Below, piece after piece: positions 9,020-16,970 of a stretch of DNA of 64,000 nucleotides. Made by a program: the position numbers and the translations under genes. Positions within the stretch are counted from its first letter, which is position 1. Each line of letters begins with the position of its first letter. Origin of the DNA: Flavobacterium lipolyticum. GTDB lineage: Bacteria > Bacteroidota > Bacteroidia > Flavobacteriales > Flavobacteriaceae. Below the pieces are notes generated by a model that saw only the letters and a list, made by a program, of their open reading frames with translations, made no database searches and was not told the DNA's origin. The stretch spans positions 1 through 64,000 of the forward strand of contig NZ_JAJJMN010000003.1 of NCBI RefSeq assembly GCF_020905335.1. The letters are read 5' to 3'.

Positions 9020-10737
9020 TTAAGAAGGTAAATCCAATCCAAATGTTGAACGTAAAAGTTCGATGTTTGGGTTGATTTCCAGAAAGCGATTGTATCGGTC
9101 CTGATCGTTAAGACTGCGTTTAATTTGAATGGTTTCATTAACATGAGCCTCAATGGTAATATCATGATTGTGTAAATGACCTTTTAAATGCCCTAAAAGC
9201 CCATACATCTGACCTTCAAAATCCAGTTTAGAACCTTCGTTGGGTAATTCAAACGTAATTACTGTTCCGTTTAATTTAGGGTCATTGATCAACAATAAAG
9301 ACTGCATAATTTTATGACCTTTATCACCCAAACGCTGAGCATATTTGTTCCATTGCAGCAACATTTCCGTCTCTGTAAATTCTTCCGTAGGCAGTTCAGT
9401 AGTCGGTTTTACAACCGTTTTATTGTTGGCTTCCAGTTCTTTTTTCTTGCGAATACTGGATAAAGAAAAGGCAGAAACCTTGGGTTCTGTACTTGTTTCA
9501 GGCTGAGGAGCTGCTGGAGCTTCCGCTTTCGGTGCTGAAGCAGTTTGTTCATTTTGTGGAGTGGCAGTTTCTGGTGTGTGAGTAGCTTCTGCTTTTGCAG
9601 TTTTGACTTCAACTATAGAATATCCGCCATTTTTATAATAAGTAGGGGGAATTATGAATTGCTCAACTTTTTTTTTTCTCCATCAAAATTGATAGAGGCC
9701 AATTGCATCAAACACAGTTCAACCAAAAGACGTTGGTTTTGACTTAGTTTGTATTTTAAATCGCAGTCGTTAGCAATGTCAATGCCTTTGAGTAGAAAAT
9801 CCTGTGAACATTTTTGCGCCTGAACACCATACATTTGCTGCGCCTGTTCGCCTACTTCAAGTAAAGCAATTGTTGCAGGAGTTTTACTGACCAGTAAATC
9901 TCTGAAATGCGAAGCCAGTCCGGCAATAAAATGATGTCCATCGAAACCTTTCGCAAGGATATCGTTGTACGCCAGTAAAAGATCCGGAATTTTATTTTCT
10001 AAAAGTAAATCGGTGATACTAATGTAAGTCTCGTAATCTAAAACGTTTAGGTTTTCGGTTACCGCCTGACGTGTTAAGTTCGTTCCACAATACGAAACCA
10101 CACGGTCAAAAATTGATAAGGCATCACGCATTGCGCCATCAGCCTTTTGAGCAATAATGTGCAAGGCATCGTCTTCAAAATTGATTCCCTGACTTGCAGC
10201 AACGTCAGCTAAATGTTCTTTAGCATCTTTTACCGTAATTCTTTTGAAATCAAAAATCTGACAACGAGATAAAATCGTTGGTATAATTTTATGTTTCTCT
10301 GTGGTAGCCAGAATAAAAATAGCATGTTTTGGTGGTTCTTCCAATGTTTTAAGAAAAGCATTGAAAGCTGCAGAAGACAACATGTGGACCTCGTCAATGA
10401 TGTACACTTTATATTGTCCGGTTTGCGGTGGGATTCTAACCTGATCAATCAGATTACGAATATCATCAACAGAGTTGTTGGAAGCGGCATCTAACTCAAA
10501 AACGTTAAAAGCAAAATCTTCGTTTGGATCATCATATCCGGGCTGGTTTATTTTACGGGCCAGGATACGTGCACAGGTTGTTTTTCCAACACCACGCGGT
10601 CCGGTGAATAAAAGAGCAGAAGCAAGGTGATTGCTGTCAATAGCATTCAACAAAGTGTTGGTAATGGCTTTCTGTCCCACTACATCTTTAAATGTTTGTG
10701 GACGATATTTACGTGCCGATACTACAAATTGTTCCAT
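9020..10737 (-). CDS. dnaX: DNA polymerase III subunit gamma/tau (full-length form needs a frameshift)
   Basis: Clamp-loader ATPase. The frame from 10737 encodes an AAA+ module: Walker A GPRGVGKTT, Walker B IIDEVHML, ATTEKHKIIPTILSRCQ with the SRC finger, then lid and collar. At 9668-9677 (ten T on the plus strand, ten A in the mRNA) this frame reaches KKKLSNS-stop at 9652. The -1 frame continues KVEQFIIPPTYY..., without a stop, through an Ala/Pro/Glu/Thr-rich linker into a folded C-terminal domain ending at 9020, giving about 572 residues. I infer slippage on the A run gives a long tau-like and a short gamma-like product, as known for dnaX of E. coli and Thermus. A sequencing indel is the alternative. 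The Cys zinc module usual after Walker A is absent. Confidence 0.9.
9652..10737 (-). CDS. dnaX: Short, in-frame product of dnaX (gamma-like)
   Basis: Unshifted reading of dnaX gives 361 residues that stop six codons after the A run. It retains all three clamp-loader domains but lacks the linker and C-terminal domain, which in other bacteria contact helicase and polymerase. In E. coli the shifted product is the short one; here the unshifted product would be short. Listed separately because it is the literal open reading frame and may be a real second product. Confidence 0.6.
   Translation of the reverse strand: MEQFVVSARKYRPQTFKDVVGQKAITNTLLNAIDSNHLASALLFTGPRGVGKTTCARILARKINQPGYDDPNEDFAFNVFELDAASNNSVDDIRNLIDQVRIPPQTGQYKVYIIDEVHMLSSAAFNAFLKTLEEPPKHAIFILATTEKHKIIPTILSRCQIFDFKRITVKDAKEHLADVAASQGINFEDDALHIIAQKADGAMRDALSIFDRVVSYCGTNLTRQAVTENLNVLDYETYISITDLLLENKIPDLLLAYNDILAKGFDGHHFIAGLASHFRDLLVSKTPATIALLEVGEQAQQMYGVQAQKCSQDFLLKGIDIANDCDLKYKLSQNQRLLVELCLMQLASINFDGEKKKLSNS
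9668..9677 (-). other. A10 slippage site in dnaX
   Basis: On the coding strand the sequence reads GAA AAA AAA AAG TTG AGC in the zero frame. One extra A, or a -1 slip, gives AAA GTT GAG CAA and opens the downstream 218-codon frame. A homopolymer this long can promote RNA polymerase slippage as well as ribosomal -1 slippage. Confidence 0.75.
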
Positions 10738-11022
10738 ATTCTGTTTTATTCGTTAGCAAATATAGGCTGAAAATTGCCAAATCACAAATCTGAAATCGAT
10801 AAATGTTGGAGTTGTTTTTGAGTGTTTTGAATATGAGAAAGTAACGTTTTAGAAATTAAATTTTGGCACTGAAAAAAAACGGAAGATATAATTTTTTTTG
10901 CTTTTCATGTTTAACTTTTTCTTATGAAACTGATTACGACCTATTGGTCAGAATTCAGGTTTAAATTTATATTTTTGATGCAATCCTTTAGGGAAATCTA
11001 AAACCAATTAAAATTGCCGGAT

Positions 11023-11421
11023 ATGAAATTATTTTTTTCGACTTTGCTTTTGGTTACCACATTTATTGTGAAATCTCAAACTGCAGCTTCAGACAAGCCG
11101 GTTTATCAACTGCGTATTTATGAGATTTTTGAGTCCAATAAAAATCAGTTCCATGAACGGTTTCGCGATCACGCCATGCGTATCATGATGAAGTATAATT
11201 TTAAGATCACCTCCATCTGGGAATCCAAATCGGACAAAAAAACAGAGTTTGTTTATTTTCTGGAATGGCCGGACGAAACTACTATGAAAAAAGCCTGGGA
11301 AGGTTTTAAAAGTGATCCGGAATGGATAGCGATTAAAAAAGAATTTACAGCAAAATATGGTAATGTAGTGGGGAATATTGAAGACCGGATTTTGACAAAG
11401 ACGGACTATTCTCCAAAATGA
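11023..11421 (+). CDS. Secreted NIPSNAP-family protein
   Basis: A 132-residue protein with an N-terminal signal peptide (KLFFSTLLLVTTFIVKSQ) followed by one NIPSNAP-type dimeric alpha/beta-barrel domain (YQLRIYEIF at the start, FLEWPDETTMKKAW, then FKSDPEWIAIKKEF). Members are small ferredoxin-like folds with mostly unknown activity. The ATG at 11023 gives a clean signal peptide, whereas the TTG at 11014 merely lengthens it. The gene stands alone, 99 bp before another small secreted protein. Confidence 0.8.
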   Translation: MKLFFSTLLLVTTFIVKSQTAASDKPVYQLRIYEIFESNKNQFHERFRDHAMRIMMKYNFKITSIWESKSDKKTEFVYFLEWPDETTMKKAWEGFKSDPEWIAIKKEFTAKYGNVVGNIEDRILTKTDYSPK

Positions 11422-11520
11422 TTGTCCTGCTTTTTTTAAGTTGCTTTTGCTTCAAAATATTTGAAACGTGCGTCTCGTTGGTAAATTTAGCCGCAATCTC
11501 ATTTTAACTCCTTAATTTTT

Positions 11521-11970
11521 ATGAAAAACTATTTATTGGTAATTGTATTTGCATTTTTTTCGTCTGCTCTTCAGGCACAAACCGCTCAGGATTCGCTTGA
11601 TATCAAACGTGTGGCTTTGGCTTACATCGAGGCGCAACACCATCCAAATCCTAAATTGATGGAAAGTGCTTTGCATCCCAGATTGGTAAAACGATCTGTC
11701 TTTAGAAGCAAAGCCGCTCAGAAAGATTATATTTCAGAATACTTTGCAGAGAATATGGTGATTCTTGCGGAAACGTATAATGCGAAGGGAGACAAATTCC
11801 CGAAAAACCCCAGAAAGGAAATAAAGTTATTGGATGTTTCGGCACGAACAGCATCAGTAAAATTACTGGCCGATGCCTGGATTGATTACATGCATATTGT
11901 AAAAACCAATGGGGAATGGAAAATCATAAATGTGCTTTGGCAGTACAATGATGTGACGCAGCATGAGTAG
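11521..11970 (+). CDS. Secreted NTF2-like (putative lumazine-binding family) protein
   Basis: A 149-residue protein with a signal peptide ending SSALQAQ (about residue 20). The mature part has the short NTF2-like cone-fold pattern: a helical AYIEAQHHPNPKLMESALHP start, central strands SVKLLADAWIDYMHIV and a final GEWKIINVLWQYN strand. This matches the family labelled putative lumazine-binding in Bacteroidota, whose ligand is not established. Likely periplasmic. No catalytic residues can be named. Confidence 0.75.
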   Translation: MKNYLLVIVFAFFSSALQAQTAQDSLDIKRVALAYIEAQHHPNPKLMESALHPRLVKRSVFRSKAAQKDYISEYFAENMVILAETYNAKGDKFPKNPRKEIKLLDVSARTASVKLLADAWIDYMHIVKTNGEWKIINVLWQYNDVTQHE

Positions 11971-12024
11971 ATGTTTTTCTTTTTTTTAAGAAAATTTTGC
12001 AATGATTTTGTTCCGTTAAGGTAT

Positions 12025-12047
12025 AAGTTACCAATTTTTGGTAACTT
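12025..12047. promoter_or_regulatory. Perfect inverted repeat, probable ParD operator
   Basis: aagttaccaa and ttggtaactt form perfect 10-bp arms with a 3-nt centre, 22 bp before the antitoxin start. The right arm overlaps TAACTTTA (12042-12049), which resembles a -7 box, so a bound ribbon-helix-helix dimer could block transcription. This matches the usual autoregulation of ParD antitoxins. Confidence 0.6.
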
Positions 12048-12068
12048 TACAGTACTGAATAAAAAATT

Positions 12069-12317
12069 ATGGGAAAAAATACATCAATATCGCTTGGAGA
12101 TCATTTTGAGCACTTCATTGAAAATAGCCTTTCTCAGGGAAGATTCAAAAATGCCAGTGAAGTGATCAGAGCTGCATTACGCCTTTTAGAGGAAGAAGAA
12201 AATCGTTTGCTTCTTTTAAAAAAAGCAGTTCAGGATGGTTTGGACAGTGGTCGTGCAGAGAATTTTGATGCCAGGAAACATCTCGAAAGTTTAAAAGCAA
12301 ACAAGAGAAATGGCTAA
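12069..12317 (+). CDS. parD: Type II antitoxin, ParD/CopG family
   Basis: An 82-residue protein with the ParD ribbon-helix-helix N-terminus (TSISLGDHFEHFIENSL, then GRFKNASEVIRAALRLLEEEE) that dimerises and binds DNA, and an extended charged C-terminus expected to wrap the toxin. The start codon is fixed by the family N-terminus. The stop overlaps the toxin start by 8 bp, the normal layout for translational coupling. Confidence 0.92.
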   Translation: MGKNTSISLGDHFEHFIENSLSQGRFKNASEVIRAALRLLEEEENRLLLLKKAVQDGLDSGRAENFDARKHLESLKANKRNG

Positions 12318-12603
12318 GTATTATTTAACGAATAAAGCGGTTGAAGATTTAGCTGAAATTTGGAATTATGCTTTTGAGGAGTGGTCAGAAAATCAGGCTG
12401 ATACATATTATGAGCAGCTTTTGAGTTCTTGTCAGGAAGTTGCGGATGATCCAGGTCTTGGAAGAAAATATGATATGGTAACCGAAAAATTGCTTGGTTT
12501 TAAAACAAATCGGCATATTCTTTTTTATCGAATTATTTCAGATAGTGAGATTGAGATTGTGAGAATCCTTCATGAAAGAATGGATTTGAAAAGTAAGTTT
12601 TGA
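12310..12603 (+). CDS. parE: Type II toxin, RelE/ParE family
   Basis: A 97-residue protein with the ParE fold: YYLTNKAVEDLAEIWNYAFEEW at the start (two helices), QADTYYEQLLSSC, GRKYD and the C-terminal strand pattern HILFYRI...EIVRILHERMD. ParE toxins poison DNA gyrase, while RelE relatives cut mRNA. The residues here (YYLT, RILHERMD) are typical of ParE-type plasmid stabilisation toxins. It follows the antitoxin with an 8-bp overlap. The pair seems intact. Confidence 0.92.
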   Translation: MAKYYLTNKAVEDLAEIWNYAFEEWSENQADTYYEQLLSSCQEVADDPGLGRKYDMVTEKLLGFKTNRHILFYRIISDSEIEIVRILHERMDLKSKF

Positions 12604-12839
12604 TTTTTATTTTATGCCTTCTCAAGAAACGGGAGACTCCTAATGCTAAGCTCTGTCAAGAAAATTATTAATCTTTGACGAGCTGTTTACAGCTGTTTCT
12701 CGTTCCTTGGGAAGACATCTTTTTTAAGCGTAACTTTCTTATGAAACCATCAGCCTTAGCCCCGATAGGAGCGGTATCCTTTTTCTTGCCCCTTTAGCAA
12801 GGAAAAGATAAAGCGGATAGCGGGATCAGCTCCCGAAAA

Positions 12840-13133
12840 TTACCTTCCCTTAATACTTAAATCAGATAAAAACTTTACCGTTTCCTGATCGGAATCGGCA
12901 GAGAAACCTGCGACGTAAACCCCTTTTTTACCTGAGATTGATTTAATTCCGTATACAACTGCCTCATCGCCGGGGTCTGAATTCCCTTCGTATCGATACA
13001 CATGAACAATTTCAAATTTTTCAGGATTCTTTTTTATCAGGTCTGAGTTTAAGTTAAAATCAAACGTAAATCCTTTTTCATTCAATTGATCTAAAGCTTT
13101 TGAAACAGTTGCGTAGTGATACATTCTAGTCAT
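12840..13133 (-). CDS. Small conserved Bacteroidota protein of unknown function
   Basis: A 97-residue acidic protein with no signal peptide or membrane segment. It follows the pattern [52 protein letters not shown] recognise it as a family sometimes labelled phosphoribosylpyrophosphate synthetase in databases, but it is far too short and has no PRPP-binding loop, so that name should not be trusted. The 236 bp between the ParE stop and this gene's end hold nothing I recognise. Confidence 0.7.
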   Translation of the reverse strand: MTRMYHYATVSKALDQLNEKGFTFDFNLNSDLIKKNPEKFEIVHVYRYEGNSDPGDEAVVYGIKSISGKKGVYVAGFSADSDQETVKFLSDLSIKGR

Positions 13134-13231
13134 GATAATTGAATTTTAAAATTATGGGTTTTAAAGATAACCAATTTAAAATTAAATTGTTATGAAAATG
13201 GAGCGAAAATCTAAAATTTAAAATCATTATT

Positions 13232-13395
13232 CAGAACCAGTTTGAAATTTATTCTTGAGATTTATTATTAGAGGATTTTTGAGTGAAATAAGGCAGATTT
13301 TTATAGAATAGCGCTGCTATTCTATAAAAATTTAACGAAGTTGTAGCCGAAAATCATAATAAGGAAATCAATAATAAATTTTAAACTGGTTCTTA
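13232..13395. repeat. 165-bp imperfect palindrome, MITE-like, upstream of rnpB
   Basis: The left end (agaaccagtttgaaatttatt) and right end (aataaattttaaactggttct) are inverted copies. The centre is a perfect 16-bp stem, atttttatagaatagc at 13297-13312 against its complement at 13316-13331, with a 3-nt loop. The parts in between pair imperfectly. No open frame lies inside. The form fits a small non-autonomous mobile element or a large structured RNA. No clear target duplication is seen. Confidence 0.65.
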
Positions 13396-13408
13396 GTAGA
13401 TAAAGTGT

Positions 13409-13416
13409 TACTTTTG
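13409..13416 (+). promoter_or_regulatory. -7 box of the RNase P RNA gene
   Basis: TACTTTTG matches TAnnTTTG and ends 4 bp before the start of helix P1 at 13421, so the transcript would begin almost exactly at the RNA's 5' end. The -33 region falls in the right end of the palindromic repeat and has only a weak TGG. Confidence 0.7.
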
Positions 13417-13419
13417 CCG

Positions 13420-13733
13420 CGCAGACCGCCTTATCGTCGTTCCGATTGATCGGAAGGGAGGAAAGTCCGGACACCACAGAGAAGCATAGCGGGTAACACC
13501 CGTCGGCTCCGATTTATCGGAGTTAGGACAAGTGCAACAGAAAGTATGTACAGGTAATGCTGTAGTGAAACCAGGTAAACTCTATGCGGTGAAATACCAA
13601 GTATATCAGCATTTAAGGGCTTCTCGTCCGTTGTTGAAGGGTAGGTAGCTTGAGTTCCGCAGTAATGCGGAATCTAGATAAATGATAAGGCCCTGATTTA
13701 TCGGGGACAGAATCCGGCTTATAGGTCTGCATT
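13420..13733 (+). ncRNA. rnpB: RNase P RNA, bacterial type A
   Basis: Ribozyme component of RNase P that matures tRNA 5' ends. Helix P1 is formed by gcagacc (13421-13427) with ggtctgc (13724-13730). The universally conserved GAGGAAAGTCCGGAC follows near the 5' end, with the partner ACAGAATCCGGCTTA near the 3' end, and GTGCAACAGAAAG and GTGAAATACCAAG lie between. Ends are set from P1 and the downstream T run; precise termini may shift by a few bases. Confidence 0.96.
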
Positions 13734-13768
13734 TTTTATATATTTGTGAAACTCTCTAATCTACCTTC

Positions 13769-15022
13769 ATGAATATAACTACTCCAAAATCTTCAAAACA
13801 ACCCCAAAAAAGCACTTTTAGGCTTATAGTTACGAATCTTACTTTTTGGGTTCTTATTGCCATTATTGCCGGAATTTTGCTCGGTCATTTTTCGCCCGCG
13901 AATGGTGTGAAAATGGAAATACTGGGAGCTAAGTTTATTGCATTGATCAAACTCTTTATTGGGCCGATTATATTTCTGACGATCGTTTTGGGAATTTCCG
14001 GAATGGGAAACCTGAAAAAAGTGGGCCGAATTGGAATTAAAGCACTAGGTTATTTTGAAGTGGTTTCGACTGTAGCTTTGGCCATTGGTGTGGCGGTAGC
14101 TTATTTCTTTAAACCCGGTAAAATCGACAAATCCAGTTTGACTTTGGGAGATGCCAGTCAATATACAACGAATGCTGCGGAGCATTTTTCCTGGCTGCAG
14201 TTTTTCTTGTCCAATTTTACACTGCAGGTTTTACTGGCGGCTATTGTTTGTGGTATTGCATTGAATTTTTATAGAAAAAGAGAACAGACGATTCTGATTT
14301 TAGAACGTTTTTCGAATGTGGTTTTCCTTGGATTAAAATATGTGATGTATCTCGCTCCTATTGGTGCTTTTGGAGGTATGGCTTACACTATTGGGAAGTT
14401 TGGTTTACAAACCCTCATTCCGCTTGGGAAATTGATGTTGTGTGTGTATTTGACGATGGCCCTTTTTGTTTTTCTGATTCTGGGAAGCATTTTGAGATAT
14501 TATAAAATCAGGATTCTCTCTGTTTTGAAATATATTAAGGAGGAACTTTTACTCGTGTTGGGAACTTCCTCTTCTGAGGCAGCTTTACCGAGTATTATGG
14601 TGAAACTGGAACAAATGGGATGCAGTAAATCAGTTGTGGGATTGGTGATTCCAACGGGTTATTCTTTTAATCTAGATGGAACGTCAATTTATTTGTCGAT
14701 GTCGGTGATATTTCTGGCGCAGCTGTATGACGTACATTTGAGTTTTTTTGAGATTTTAAGTGTTATCGGAATTTTGATGATTACCTCAAAAGGTGCCGCG
14801 GGGGTAACCGGAAGCGGATTTATTGTGCTGGCTTCGACTTTAACGGCTTTGCATAAAATTCCGGTTGAAGGTTTGGCTTTTTTACTGGGAGTCGATAAGT
14901 TTATGAGTGAAGCCAGAGCGATTACCAATTTGATTGGGAATACAGTGGCAACGATTATCATTTCGAAAACAGAACGCGATTTTACAGAGCTGAATCTGGA
15001 TCCTGTTTTATCTGAGTTATGA
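13769..15022 (+). CDS. Dicarboxylate/amino acid:cation symporter (DAACS family)
   Basis: A 417-residue inner-membrane transporter of the GltP/DctA family that couples uptake of C4-dicarboxylates or acidic amino acids to H+ or Na+. It shows about eight membrane helices, the serine-rich re-entrant loop LGTSSSEAALPSIM, the substrate motif PTGYSFNLDGTSIY in helix 7, and the second loop TSKGAAGVTGSGF. Length and order match the family. It starts 35 bp after rnpB and is followed by repeat-filled intergenic DNA. Substrate choice between aspartate/glutamate and succinate-type acids is not clear. Confidence 0.92.
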   Translation: MNITTPKSSKQPQKSTFRLIVTNLTFWVLIAIIAGILLGHFSPANGVKMEILGAKFIALIKLFIGPIIFLTIVLGISGMGNLKKVGRIGIKALGYFEVVSTVALAIGVAVAYFFKPGKIDKSSLTLGDASQYTTNAAEHFSWLQFFLSNFTLQVLLAAIVCGIALNFYRKREQTILILERFSNVVFLGLKYVMYLAPIGAFGGMAYTIGKFGLQTLIPLGKLMLCVYLTMALFVFLILGSILRYYKIRILSVLKYIKEELLLVLGTSSSEAALPSIMVKLEQMGCSKSVVGLVIPTGYSFNLDGTSIYLSMSVIFLAQLYDVHLSFFEILSVIGILMITSKGAAGVTGSGFIVLASTLTALHKIPVEGLAFLLGVDKFMSEARAITNLIGNTVATIIISKTERDFTELNLDPVLSEL

Positions 15023-15318
15023 GTTATTAGTTGTGAGTTATGAGTTATTAGTTATTAGTTGTGAGTTGTGGATTGTCAAATGTAAAATCCGTATCAATCC
15101 GCGTTTTCACATGGTGAATCCGTGCCATCCGCGTGTTATTTTTTTATCAGAAAGAGAAATGTTAAATGTGAGGTGTGAGATGTGAAACTTGGAACCTGAA
15201 ACTTGAAACCTGAAACTTGAAACTTGAAACTTGAAACCTGAAACTTGAAACTTGAAACTTGAAACTTGAAACTTGAAACTTGTAATTTGAAACTTAGAAT
15301 TTGTTAAATAGAATTTTT
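15023..15318. repeat. Intergenic simple repeats, including a GAAACYT heptamer array
   Basis: First comes a block of gagttatgagttattagttg variants (15018-15070), then phrases such as ccgtgccatccgcgtg. From about 15183 to 15296 there is a near-continuous run of the heptamer gaaactt with gaaacct variants. No gene is visible. A related heptamer array lies after kdsB. Confidence 0.85.
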
Positions 15319-16236
15319 ATGAAAAGAATTGGAATTTTAGGACTCGGTGGAGTAGGTGGTTATTTCGGCGGACTTTTGGCGAAAGCCTATTATAAATCTG
15401 ATGAAGTCGAAGTGATTTTTATTGCTCGTGGCGCCACACAAAAAGCTATTGCTGATAGCGGATTGAAAATAGTAACCGATGAATCAGAAATGATTGTGCA
15501 TCCAAAACTAGTTTCAAATAATCCCGAGGAAATTGGTGAACTGGATTATTTAATTTGCGCAACCAAAACGTATGACATTGAGGAAAGTTTGGGTTCACTT
15601 CAAAGCTGTATTGTGGCTAAAACGGTTATTCTTCCTTTGTATAATGGAGTTGATGCTCCGGAACGCATTCAGAAAATATTCCCTCAGAACGACATACTGC
15701 AAGGCTGTGTCTATATCATTTCGATGATTACTTTACCCGGAACCATCCGAAAAATGGGTTTTTATGAAAAGCTGTTTTTTGGTTCTAAGACGGTTTCTGT
15801 TTCAAAATTAGAAGAATTGCAAGGAATTTTTCAGCAGGCCAGAATTGAAAGTTATTTGGTAGAAAATATTGAAGAAACGGTATGGGAGAAGTTTATTTTT
15901 ATTTCAGCATTGGCTACAACAACTTCCTATCTGAATCAGAATATTGGTGAAATTCGGGATAATCCAGATGCCATGTCGGTTTATGTGGGATTGGTGCATG
16001 AAATTGATGCGGTTGCCAAAGCGAAAGGATTGCAGCTGCCGGATGATATTGTAAATCAGACTGTACTTAAGTTAGAAAAATCACCACGCGAAGCTACATC
16101 ATCGATGCATAGAGATCTACTGGCAGGTAAAAGTACCGAAGCCCTTTCACTTACTAAGTTTGTGTTGAATGAAGGGAAAAAATATGGCGTAAAAACGCCA
16201 TTGTACGAAAAAATTTCTAATGTATTGCTGCCTTAA
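15319..16236 (+). CDS. Ketopantoate reductase family protein (ApbA/PanE-like)
   Basis: A 305-residue NADPH-dependent dehydrogenase related to 2-dehydropantoate 2-reductase, which makes pantoate for coenzyme A. The Rossmann loop GLGGVGGYFGG is at residues 7-17, CATKTYD holds the conserved Lys region, PLYNGVDAPERI the Asn, and EETVWEKFIFISA the catalytic Lys at the start of the helical C-terminal domain. The ATG at 15319 is preferred to a TTG at 15301 since the Rossmann strand begins right after it. Bacteria often carry several paralogues, so the pantothenate role is likely but not certain. Confidence 0.85.
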   Translation: MKRIGILGLGGVGGYFGGLLAKAYYKSDEVEVIFIARGATQKAIADSGLKIVTDESEMIVHPKLVSNNPEEIGELDYLICATKTYDIEESLGSLQSCIVAKTVILPLYNGVDAPERIQKIFPQNDILQGCVYIISMITLPGTIRKMGFYEKLFFGSKTVSVSKLEELQGIFQQARIESYLVENIEETVWEKFIFISALATTTSYLNQNIGEIRDNPDAMSVYVGLVHEIDAVAKAKGLQLPDDIVNQTVLKLEKSPREATSSMHRDLLAGKSTEALSLTKFVLNEGKKYGVKTPLYEKISNVLLP

Positions 16237-16377
16237 ATTTTGGGTTTGTTTCTAGTCCAGACTTAGTTACAAATGAGTTAAGGGATTTTTTTAATTATAA
16301 GAAAATGCTTTCTTTTTTTTTAAGTTTGATTTTGTTGTTTTTATCTTATTTTTGAAGCAATTAAGTTAAAAACCAAA

Positions 16378-16923
16378 ATGAAAAAAAATTATCTGTTCTT
16401 ATTTTTATCTGTTCTTATTACCAATGTCATTCAGGCGCAAGATGAAGTACCGTCGGTAGAAAAAAATCAATTCAAAATAAATATGATCGCTCCGGGATTC
16501 GTTTATGAGCATGGATTTACGGCTAATAACACCCTCTATTCAGAAATTAGCTTAGGGGTTGGTTACAGTTATAACAGTTTCTATAACGAGTCAAACGTTT
16601 ATTTTTCCCCGTTAATCAGTGAGCAATTTCGCCATTATTACAATTTTAAAAAGAGAGCTAAAAAAGGAAAGAGTACAGCTCATAACTCGGCTAATTTTTT
16701 TGCTCTAAATGCCCAGTATAATTTTCGAACGGTTTCTACTAACGAGAGGTATAGAGAATATGCACCATCAACAACCATTGCGGTACTTTGGGGATTGCAG
16801 CGAACTTACAAACGAAAATTCAATATGGAATTTAATCTGGGTCCCGGAATAAATATTGATCAATACGATACCGAATTTGTTCCGGTAGTTAATTTTACAT
16901 TAGGTTGGGTTATTGGAAAATAA
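16378..16923 (+). CDS. Small outer-membrane beta-barrel-like protein
   Basis: A 181-residue protein with a signal peptide ending NVIQAQ (residue 21). The mature part alternates polar and aromatic residues in short strands (FKINMIAPGFVYEHGF, LYSEISLGVGYSYN, FALNAQYNFRTVST, FNMEFNLGPGIN) and ends VNFTLGWVIGK, a pattern typical of small outer-membrane barrels. A basic insert KKRAKKGKST sits mid-chain, probably a loop. Function unknown. A strong terminator follows directly and is shared with the converging response regulator. Confidence 0.7.
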   Translation: MKKNYLFLFLSVLITNVIQAQDEVPSVEKNQFKINMIAPGFVYEHGFTANNTLYSEISLGVGYSYNSFYNESNVYFSPLISEQFRHYYNFKKRAKKGKSTAHNSANFFALNAQYNFRTVSTNERYREYAPSTTIAVLWGLQRTYKRKFNMEFNLGPGINIDQYDTEFVPVVNFTLGWVIGK

Positions 16924-16931
16924 GCACAAAA

Positions 16932-16970
16932 AAATAGAAAAACCTTGGCTAAATCAAGGTTTTTCTATTT
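16932..16970. terminator. Bidirectional terminator between converging genes
   Basis: aaatagaaaaaccttg (16932-16947) pairs perfectly with caaggtttttctattt (16955-16970) across a 7-nt loop, with A/T runs on both sides. The last codons and the stop of the minus-strand response regulator lie inside the right arm. Confidence 0.9.

Noticed and set aside
9020..9364. A separate 114-residue gene downstream of dnaX
   Set aside because: The frame is open without a stop from the A10 run to this segment, so it is the C-terminal domain of DnaX.
11971..12165. A 64-codon plus-strand frame before parD
   Set aside because: It covers the palindromic operator and overlaps parD in another frame, with a poly-Phe start and no support.
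12840..13133. Phosphoribosylpyrophosphate synthetase
   Set aside because: Only 97 residues with no PRPP-binding loop; the name is probably a database artefact.
13134..13231. tRNA gene near rnpB
   Set aside because: No cloverleaf or T-loop consensus found in this AT-rich segment; I recognised no tRNA in the other gaps I read either.
13232..13395. Integron attC site
   Set aside because: No integrase, no cassette genes and no R'/R'' core motifs; the ends fit a MITE-like inverted repeat better.
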